A stretch of DNA of 12,591 nt from AV2 sp035637175 (GTDB lineage Bacteria > Verrucomicrobiota > Verrucomicrobiia > Limisphaerales > AV2), in NCBI GenBank assembly GCA_035637175.1, contig DASPXS010000345.1, forward strand, positions 1-12,591. Direction: 5' to 3'. The translations under genes were made by a program, and so were the position numbers. Below, one piece after another: positions 7,326 through 12,591 of the stretch; position 1 is the first letter of the stretch, and the number at the start of each line of letters is the position of its first letter. The notes under the pieces were generated by a model. The model made no database searches. It was not told the DNA's origin and worked only from the letters and a program-made list of their open reading frames with translations.

Positions 7326-8135
7326 ATGGCCGAATACAAAGTCCAGTTTGAGGTCTTCGAAGGCCCGCTCGACCTGCTCCTTTATCTCGTGAAAAAGGAC
7401 GAGGTGGACATTTACGAGGTGAACCTGACCCGGATTGCCACGCAGTTCATCGAATACATCGAGTTGATGCGCGAGCTCGATCTCCAAGTCGCGGGCGAGT
7501 TTCTGGTGATGGCCTCGACGCTCATGTATATCAAAAGCCGCGAGCTGCTGCCGGTGGACCAGCAGGTGCAGGCCGAGGGCGACGAGGAGGAGGAAGACCC
7601 GCGCTGGGAGCTGATCCGCCAGCTCGTCGAATACAAGAAGTTCAAAGACGCCGCCGTCCGGCTGCAGGAGCGTGAAGCGGAACAGGAAAATGTCTTCCCC
7701 CGCCTGCCGGGCAAACTGCAGTTCGAGCCGGCGAGCCCGCCGCCGCGCCCGGACGTCTCGCTGTTCGACCTCCTCAACGCCGTCAGCAATGTCCTCAAAC
7801 GTTTTCAGCAGAAAGAGAGCGGGCGCGACGTTTTCGAGGACAAATGGACGGTCAGCCAAAAGATCGAACTGCTCCGGCAGACCATCGCCGGCAAACCGGC
7901 GCTGAAGTTTTCCGAATTGTTCGAGCAGACCACCAGCCGCAGTGAAGTCGTGGTGACGTTTCTGGCGTTGCTCGAATTGATACGGCTGAAACAGGTCGTC
8001 GTTTGCCAGCCGGCGCCGTTCAGCGAAATTGAAATCCGCCGCGCGCCGACGGCGATCGCTGCGCCGGCAACGTCGCCGGAATCGGCCGCGCCCGTTGCCA
8101 ACTCCACGTCCGGGACCTCCGATCTGCATACGTAG
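7326..8135 (+). CDS. scpA: segregation and condensation protein A (ScpA)
   Basis: ScpA is the kleisin subunit of the bacterial SMC-ScpAB condensin. It bridges the SMC heads and helps fold and segregate the chromosome. The 269-residue protein has the family N-terminus, VFEGPLDLLLYLVKKDEVDI (10-29). VAGEFLVMASTLMYIKSREL (55-74) follows, forming the helix bundle that contacts the SMC neck. An acidic linker (GDEEEEDPRW, 85-94) precedes a middle region that binds ScpB. The C-terminal winged helix includes VVVTFLALLELIRLKQV (208-224) and FSEIEI (232-237). After it comes an Ala/Pro/Ser-rich tail of about 30 residues that is probably disordered. The length is normal for the family. The ATG at 7326 has only a weak GAG upstream, but its product matches the family start. 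scpB begins 18 bases after the stop. Confidence 0.96.
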   Translation: MAEYKVQFEVFEGPLDLLLYLVKKDEVDIYEVNLTRIATQFIEYIELMRELDLQVAGEFLVMASTLMYIKSRELLPVDQQVQAEGDEEEEDPRWELIRQLVEYKKFKDAAVRLQEREAEQENVFPRLPGKLQFEPASPPPRPDVSLFDLLNAVSNVLKRFQQKESGRDVFEDKWTVSQKIELLRQTIAGKPALKFSELFEQTTSRSEVVVTFLALLELIRLKQVVVCQPAPFSEIEIRRAPTAIAAPATSPESAAPVANSTSGTSDLHT

Positions 8136-8153
8136 GCAATCCAACCGTGCCGC

Positions 8154-8882
8154 ATGGAACTGAAATTCATTCTTGAGGCCATCCTTTTTTCCGCGCAAAA
8201 ACCGCTCAGCCCGGCCGAACTGCGCGAGGTGCTCGTGGACGCTGCCGAGCACGCCGAGGAGGACACCGCGCGGGCGTTCAAAAAGGTGAAGCTCGACGAC
8301 GTGAACGCCGCGCTCGAACAACTGGCGCAGGAACACGCCGCCGCGGCCCGCAGTTATCGGCTCGTCTGCGTCGCCGGCTCGTGGCAGTTCGTGAGCCAGT
8401 CGGAATACGCGCCCTGGCTGAAGGCGCTGGTCGGCGAAAAAATGCGCCCGCCCCGTTTGTCGCAACCGGCGCTCGAGACGCTGGCGATCATTGCTTATCG
8501 GCAGCCGCTGACGCGCGCCGAGATCGAGCAGATTCGCGGCGTGTCGGTCGATGGCGTGATGCAGACCTTGCTCGAACGCGGTTTGATCGAGCAGATCGGA
8601 CGCGCCGAGGTGATCGGGCGTCCGATGACCTACGGCACGGCGCCGTTGTTCCTGGAATACTTCGGTTTGCGCAGGCTGGAGGATCTGCCCGCCGCCGATG
8701 AGCTGCGCCGCATCCCGATGCAGAAACCGGAATCATTGTTGACGGTTGAACCCGGGCTGGCCACTGCCCCGCCGGATCGATTGAAGGAAGCCGGGGGAAC
8801 GCAACCCGGGGAAAGCGGCTCGCCCGCCTCGCCATCCAACGGGACGACTTCGGCGGATGACGGCGCCGTGAACGCGTCCTGA
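8154..8882 (+). CDS. scpB: segregation and condensation protein B (ScpB)
   Basis: ScpB dimerises and binds the middle of ScpA in the SMC-ScpAB complex. The 242-residue protein has two winged-helix domains. The first (about 1-95) starts with KFILEAILFSAQKPLSPAEL. The second (about 100-180) has the hallmark RLSQPALETLAIIAYRQPLT (101-120), then IRGVSVDGVMQTLLERGLI and GRPMTYGTAPLFLEYFGL. Residues from about 190 onward are Gly/Pro/Ser-rich and low in complexity, a variable tail common in the family. No Shine-Dalgarno sequence precedes the ATG; an overlapping GTG at 8147 is out of frame. The gene lies 18 bases after scpA and 13 bases before pheA, so the three are probably cotranscribed. The neighbouring scpA independently confirms the identification. 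Confidence 0.96.
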   Translation: MELKFILEAILFSAQKPLSPAELREVLVDAAEHAEEDTARAFKKVKLDDVNAALEQLAQEHAAAARSYRLVCVAGSWQFVSQSEYAPWLKALVGEKMRPPRLSQPALETLAIIAYRQPLTRAEIEQIRGVSVDGVMQTLLERGLIEQIGRAEVIGRPMTYGTAPLFLEYFGLRRLEDLPAADELRRIPMQKPESLLTVEPGLATAPPDRLKEAGGTQPGESGSPASPSNGTTSADDGAVNAS

Positions 8883-8884
8883 CC

Positions 8885-8888
8885 AGGG
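8885..8888 (+). promoter_or_regulatory. possible ribosome binding site for pheA at a TTG start
   Basis: AGGG ends 7 bases before the TTG at 8896. No purine-rich site is suitably placed for the ATG at 8926. This is the only reason to prefer the longer protein. Confidence 0.35.
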
Positions 8889-8895
8889 TACTGAT

Positions 8896-9987
8896 TTGAG
8901 CGTGCATTCTTCTTCCGCCTTTAAAATGAACATCCCCGAGCACCGCAAGGCGATCGACAAGCTGGATGCGAAGATCATCAAACTGCTCAACGAACGGACG
9001 CAGCACGTTCTGGAAATCGGCGCCATCAAGCTGAAGGCGGGCGAGGAGGTTTACGCGCCGCACCGCGAATTGTCCGTGCTGCAGCGCATCTGCCGATTGA
9101 ACAAAGGACCGATCGCAAATGAATCGTTGCGCGCGATCTATCGTGAGATCATGTCCAGCGCGCTGTCGTTGCAGAAGACGATGCGGATCGCCTATCTGGG
9201 GCCGGAGGCGACGTTCACGCATCAGGCGGCCATCCGGCGCTTCGGCTCCAGCCTGCGTTACTGCCCGCACAAGACCATCACCGACGTGTTCAATGAGGTC
9301 AGCAAAAACCGCGCGGACTATGGCGTGGTGCCGATCGAGAATTCCACCGAAGGCGTCGTCACGCACACCCTCGACATGTTCGTCGATAGCGACCTGAAGA
9401 TTGTGTCGCAAATTGTGTTGCGGGTGCAGCACTGTCTGCTGAGCAACTCCCGCAAATCGCAAATCAAAAAACTGTTCGCCCATCCGCAGGCGCTGGCCCA
9501 GTGCCGCGGCTGGGTGCAGAACAATCTCCCGCGGGTGGAGATCATCGAAACTTCATCCAACGCCCGCTCGGCGGAGCTGGCTGCCAGGGAAAAGGATTCC
9601 GCCGCCATCGCCGGACAACTGGCCGCGGAAAAATACGGACTGCGCGTCCTGGAATACGACATTCAGGACAACGCCGCCAACGCGACGCGCTTTCTGGTGC
9701 TGGGGCGTCAGTCCAGCCCGGCCACCGGCCACGACCGCACCAGCCTGATGATCAGCCTGGTGGACGAGGTGGGCGCCCTGCACCGCGCGCTCGCCGCGTT
9801 CCGCCGTTATCGTTTGAACATGACGAAAATCGAATCGCGTCCCAGCAAACGCAAGGCCTGGGAATATTTTTTCTTCATCGACTGCGACGGGCACGTGAGC
9901 GATCACAAGGTCGCCAAGGCGATTTCGGAACTGGAACAGCAGTGCAGTTTCGTCAAGGTGCTCGGCTCTTACCCCAATACCGAGTAA
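8896..9987 (+). CDS. pheA: bifunctional chorismate mutase / prephenate dehydratase (P-protein)
   Basis: This enzyme converts chorismate to prephenate and then to phenylpyruvate, the committed steps of phenylalanine synthesis. It has three domains. An AroQ chorismate mutase spans about 12-95, with R17, R34, K45, R57, E58 and Q93 at expected active-site positions. A prephenate dehydratase spans about 97-270, with AYLGPEATFTHQA, PIENSTEG and the NATRF motif (262-266). An ACT regulatory domain spans about 281-360, with GALHRAL (293-299) and ESRP (313-316), the phenylalanine-binding motifs, so feedback inhibition by phenylalanine is likely. Numbering here assumes the TTG at 8896, which has AGGG 7 bases upstream. 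The ATG at 8926 (residue 11) gives the more typical family N-terminus but lacks a ribosome site, and a GTG at 8902 is also possible. It lies 13 bases after scpB. Confidence 0.95.
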   Translation: MSVHSSSAFKMNIPEHRKAIDKLDAKIIKLLNERTQHVLEIGAIKLKAGEEVYAPHRELSVLQRICRLNKGPIANESLRAIYREIMSSALSLQKTMRIAYLGPEATFTHQAAIRRFGSSLRYCPHKTITDVFNEVSKNRADYGVVPIENSTEGVVTHTLDMFVDSDLKIVSQIVLRVQHCLLSNSRKSQIKKLFAHPQALAQCRGWVQNNLPRVEIIETSSNARSAELAAREKDSAAIAGQLAAEKYGLRVLEYDIQDNAANATRFLVLGRQSSPATGHDRTSLMISLVDEVGALHRALAAFRRYRLNMTKIESRPSKRKAWEYFFFIDCDGHVSDHKVAKAISELEQQCSFVKVLGSYPNTE

Positions 9988-9996
9988 AAGCCTCTT

Positions 9997-10017
9997 GCAG
10001 CCCGCAAACCGGGCCGC
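9997..10017. terminator. weak hairpin between convergent genes
   Basis: GCAGCCCG (9997-10004) can pair with CGGGCCGC (10010-10017) around a 5-base loop, with one A-C mismatch. It sits between the convergent ends of pheA and the PEP-CTERM gene. No T run follows on the plus strand. On the minus strand a TTTT lies about 10 bases beyond the stem, so it might serve the PEP-CTERM gene. Confidence 0.25.
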
Positions 10018-10050
10018 GCTCTCCTCGGTCAATCCCGCCGCTGGAAATAT

Positions 10051-10812
10051 TCAACGACGAAATCGCCGCGCCAGGAGCCCGATCGCGCCCAGCCCGAACA
10101 ACGCGAAAGTGGAAGGTTCAGGCACTGCAACAACATCGGCGAACGAGGTGCCAACTCGCAAATCATCCACGGTCAAAATGCCCATGACTGTGTCCTGGCG
10201 GAAGGCGAAGGAGAATATGTCCAGCGGCGCCGGTGTGTCAGTGGCCGTCACGCCGGGATCTGTTTCGTCCGTCGGATTCAACCAGATCGTGCTCAAGCCG
10301 TTGGCGACATCATAACGAGTGACTACCTGATAGGTCGTGTTCAGGCTCAAGTCAGTAGGAATCTGGCCACTCGCAGCGGTCGCGGAAGTGCCGTTGCCGA
10401 CGCCGAGCCGGAACTTGTTTGTTGCTGCATTGGCTGTGCTGGTCCAGATGCGGTCGCGGAATCCATTCGTGTTGTCCTTTAAATGCGCAAAAAAATTGCC
10501 GGTGACCGATGGCAATGCGCTGAAATTGACGATGAAACTCGCGTAAAGCGTCACGCCGCTTCCGGTGGTGTATGGTCCGCCGTTCAGTGTAGCGTTAACA
10601 TCTTCAGTTTCAGCGCGCGTCAAGTTCATCTTTCCGGAGACGACGTCCACCTGGCCTGTGGTTGCGCCACTGTGATGAACCCATGGCGAACCCGGCGCTC
10701 CCACCAGCGAGCCATCGGGATAGGAGTTGAAATTGTCGCTCAACAGTAAAGCCGCGCGCGCGCTCAGGGTCAGAGACGTGGCGGCAACGAGGGTAAGAAT
10801 GGTTTTGTTCAT
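10051..10812 (-). CDS. PEP-CTERM sorting domain-containing protein
   Basis: An exported protein of 253 residues. The ATG at 10812 gives a textbook signal peptide (MNKTILTLVAATSLTLSARA, cleavage after about residue 20); the frame is open further upstream but without signal character. The mature body (about 21-225) is rich in Thr, Asn, Gly and Ser and looks all-beta. It opens with LLLSDNFNSYPDGSL and includes LYASFIVNFSAL (89-100) and ILTVDDLRVG (212-221), a pattern suggestive of a LamG/concanavalin-like jelly roll (inference). The C-terminus is a canonical PEP-CTERM tripartite signal: VPEPS (230-234), a hydrophobic helix (235-248) and the basic end RRFRR (249-253). Such proteins are processed by an exosortase at the membrane and are often surface or exopolysaccharide-associated. 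No exosortase gene lies in the window. The gene stands alone, convergent with pheA and divergent from the transporter. No Shine-Dalgarno sequence is evident. By eye it is less GC-biased than its neighbours. Confidence 0.9.
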   Translation of the reverse strand: MNKTILTLVAATSLTLSARAALLLSDNFNSYPDGSLVGAPGSPWVHHSGATTGQVDVVSGKMNLTRAETEDVNATLNGGPYTTGSGVTLYASFIVNFSALPSVTGNFFAHLKDNTNGFRDRIWTSTANAATNKFRLGVGNGTSATAASGQIPTDLSLNTTYQVVTRYDVANGLSTIWLNPTDETDPGVTATDTPAPLDIFSFAFRQDTVMGILTVDDLRVGTSFADVVAVPEPSTFALFGLGAIGLLARRFRR

Positions 10813-11054
10813 AGGAATCGAGTTGAATTGCTGTTTACGGGTCTCCGTTGACTGGTACAAAATGGTTTCCGAACAACAAAGCAGCAACGGTGAGAGCAAC
10901 TATCTGGACCCACCCGTCTTTTTCAAGTTCAATCTTGTGACGCGCAATAGCGGCGGCAGGCTGAGGGTTCTCACCAGAGAGTAGTTGCGATATCTCCTGC
11001 TCTTTGCTTGCCACCAAGAGCGCGTTTGCCTACCCTGTCCGGCAAATCACGCCT

Positions 11055-12383
11055 ATGAACAAAGCAATCCGCTTCAAACTTTTTCTCATGATGGTCCTGG
11101 AGTTTTTCATCTGGGGCGCGTGGTTTCCGCTGATCTTCGGCTATTTGCCCAGTCTCGGATTCAAGCCTTGGGAACAATCGTGGATTTTGAACGCGTTTCC
11201 CATCGCCGCCATTGCAGGCATGTTTTTCAGCAACCAGTTCGCCGACCGCAATTTCGCGGCGGAGAAATTTCTGGCGTTCAGCCATCTGGTGGGCGGAATC
11301 GCGATCCTGTCTCTGGTCTGGGTGCAGTCGTTCTGGCCGTTTTTCCTCCTCATGCTGGTCCACTGCCTCCTCTACGTGCCGACAATTTCAATCACGAACT
11401 CCATCGCATTCGCCCACATGAAGGATGCCCAGAAAGAATTCGGCATTGTGCGCATGGGCGGGACGATCGGCTGGATTCTCGCGGCCTGGCCGTTCACCTT
11501 CATCCTGGTGGATTGGGACAAGGTAAAGGCGGCCAACCCCCAGGGATTGATCAACTGGCTCGGGACGGTATTGGGTTCCGGCCTCACCGGTGACGCGCTT
11601 CAGCGGGCCACAACGTGGACATTCATCGTCGCCGGCGTGGCATCGCTGGCGCTTGCCGCGTTCAGCCTGACGCTGCCACACACGCCGCCGAAGCCGGCCG
11701 AGGAAGGTGTGGCCAAGCTCGCATGGCTCGAAGCATTCAGGCTGCTCGCCCGGCCTTTCATTCTGGTCTTGTGGGCCGTGACTTTCGTCGATGCGACCGT
11801 ACACAACCTCTATTTCAACTGGACCGCACGTTTTCTCGGGAGCGCCGTTGTCACAGGCGGTGTCGGCATTCCCGGCAATTGGATCATGCCGGTGATGAGC
11901 ATCGGCCAAATTGCTGAAATCCTCACGATGCTGATCCTGGGCGCCACACTCAAAGCGTTTGGCTGGCGAACCACCATGATCATCGGCATCCTCGGCCACG
12001 CGGCGCGTTTCGCCGTGTATGCTTTCTTCCCCCAACACAAGGAACTGATTATCCTCGTCCAGGTACTGCACGGCATTTGCTACGCGTTCTTTTTCGCGAC
12101 CGTTTACATTTTCGTGGATGAGTTTTTCCCGAAAGACGCGCGCGCAAGTGCCCAGGGACTGTTCAACCTGATGATTCTGGGACTGGGGCCGCTGGTGGCG
12201 AATCTCGCCGGGCCAAAGCTGATCGGCGAAACGTTCAACACCAACGGCGTGGTGGACTTCAAGAGCCTCTTCCTGCTGCCCTGCGGGGCAGCGATCCTCG
12301 CGGCGATTGCCCTGGCAACACTCTTCCGGCCGCCGCAGAAGTCGCAACCGCATTTGGCCGGGACGCCGGCGACGGCGCAGTGA
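11055..12383 (+). CDS. MFS transporter, nucleoside:H+ symporter (NHS/NupG) family
   Basis: A 442-residue inner-membrane protein with about 12 hydrophobic segments. The N-terminus, MVLEFFIWGAWFPLIFGYL (13-31), and FADRNFAAEKFLAF (62-75) are typical of the nucleoside:H+ symporter family, which contains E. coli NupG and XapB. GIVRMGGTIGWI (130-141) supplies R133 and T137. IGQIAEI (283-289) supplies Q285 and E288. HGICYAFFF (339-347) supplies Y343 and F347. Their spacings match residues reported, as I recall, to bind nucleoside in NupG (R136/T140, Q261/E264, Y318/F322), so nucleoside uptake driven by protons is likely; the exact substrate is not shown. The family is about 420 residues, so the length fits. 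The ATG at 11055 is chosen because the first helix starts right after it; the 17 possible upstream residues from a TTG at 11004 are not family-like. No Shine-Dalgarno sequence is visible. The gene is monocistronic in this window. Confidence 0.88.
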   Translation: MNKAIRFKLFLMMVLEFFIWGAWFPLIFGYLPSLGFKPWEQSWILNAFPIAAIAGMFFSNQFADRNFAAEKFLAFSHLVGGIAILSLVWVQSFWPFFLLMLVHCLLYVPTISITNSIAFAHMKDAQKEFGIVRMGGTIGWILAAWPFTFILVDWDKVKAANPQGLINWLGTVLGSGLTGDALQRATTWTFIVAGVASLALAAFSLTLPHTPPKPAEEGVAKLAWLEAFRLLARPFILVLWAVTFVDATVHNLYFNWTARFLGSAVVTGGVGIPGNWIMPVMSIGQIAEILTMLILGATLKAFGWRTTMIIGILGHAARFAVYAFFPQHKELIILVQVLHGICYAFFFATVYIFVDEFFPKDARASAQGLFNLMILGLGPLVANLAGPKLIGETFNTNGVVDFKSLFLLPCGAAILAAIALATLFRPPQKSQPHLAGTPATAQ

Positions 12384-12451
12384 AAACCGCTACGCCTTTG
12401 GTGCAACGCAGCGTTGATTCGAAGCGAGCGGCGCCGGTGCTGCCGACCGTC

Positions 12452-12591
12452 TCACTCCAACTCCGCCAACCGCACCCCCTTCTTGTCCCGGCAAACTTCG
12501 ACCGCCCGGCGCAGTTCCTCGCGCAATTCCTTCACGCCTTTGACCGCATGAATGGTCAGCATCGGCGTGGAGGCGTCGTTGGTGGTGATGA
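12452..12591 (-). CDS. C-terminal end of an unidentified protein (partial)
   Basis: Reading the minus strand from the window edge, an open frame of 45 codons ends in TGA at 12454-12452. The piece begins ITTNDASTPMLTIHAVKG and continues with an amphipathic, charged helix (VKELREELRRAVEVCRDKKG, fragment residues 19-38) ending in VRLAELE. Codons have the strong third-position G/C typical of the neighbouring genes, which supports coding. The strand-loop-helix shape could be the end of a small alpha/beta domain, but I do not recognise the family. It is convergent with the transporter gene; the 68 bases between them contain no clear terminator. Confidence 0.6.
   Translation of the reverse strand, partial: ITTNDASTPMLTIHAVKGVKELREELRRAVEVCRDKKGVRLAELE

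Noticed and set aside
7323..8465. Minus-strand open frame of about 380 codons opposite scpA and scpB
   Set aside because: It covers the ends of two clear genes on the opposite strand and has no recognisable domain.
8488..9483. Minus-strand open frame of about 331 codons opposite scpB and pheA
   Set aside because: It straddles a real gene boundary and is Arg-rich without motifs; it is a shadow of G/C-biased codons.
10830..10890. Possible promoter upstream of the PEP-CTERM gene (minus strand, TTGCTG and CATTTT about 17 bases apart)
   Set aside because: Both hexamers are weak matches, and similar pairs can be found by chance in this AT-richer spacer. No operator-like repeat accompanies them.
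11388..12353. Minus-strand open frame of about 321 codons opposite the MFS transporter
   Set aside because: The plus strand encodes a well-matched transporter with about 12 membrane helices; the antisense product is highly charged with no signature.
12384..12451. Terminator between the transporter and the partial gene at the window end
   Set aside because: Short GC-rich self-complementarity (GGCGCC) exists, but there is no stable stem followed by a T run on either strand.

Overview
The window looks like a chromosomal core region from a GC-rich Gram-negative bacterium of the Planctomycetota-Verrucomicrobiota-Chlamydiota group, most likely Verrucomicrobiota. Evidence for this is a PEP-CTERM surface protein, a very long GreA-type factor of the kind known from Chlamydiae, and a topoisomerase IV A subunit of the Bacteroidetes/PVC type. 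The assignment rests on protein character, not on a marker gene. No rRNA, tRNA, CRISPR array or transposase gene was seen.

Layout. 1-2022 (-): ParC-like topoisomerase subunit, complete to its stop at the window edge. 2228-3660 (+): two translationally coupled membrane proteins of unknown function, the first with a pseudopilin-like periplasmic domain. 3676-5190 (-): rsmB, 16S rRNA m5C967 methyltransferase, carrying an apparent in-frame repeat insertion. 5240-7105 (+): a 621-residue GreA-domain protein. 7105-7225: a nested inverted-repeat element. 7326-9987 (+): scpA, scpB and pheA, closely spaced and probably one operon. 10051-10812 (-): a PEP-CTERM protein. 11055-12383 (+): a nucleoside:H+ symporter-type MFS transporter. 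12452-12591 (-): the last 45 codons of an unidentified gene running off the window.

Functionally this is mostly housekeeping: chromosome topology (ParC) and organisation (ScpA/ScpB with SMC), transcription elongation (GreA-like), ribosome modification (RsmB), phenylalanine synthesis (PheA) and nucleoside uptake. I found no defence island, biosynthetic cluster or other obviously new multi-gene system. The points most worth a second look are the repeat inserted in frame inside rsmB (9-bp direct repeats, 165-bp period), the GreA protein with a roughly 450-residue N-terminal extension, the 121-bp element with 13-bp perfect terminal inverted repeats, and the uncharacterised two-gene membrane unit.
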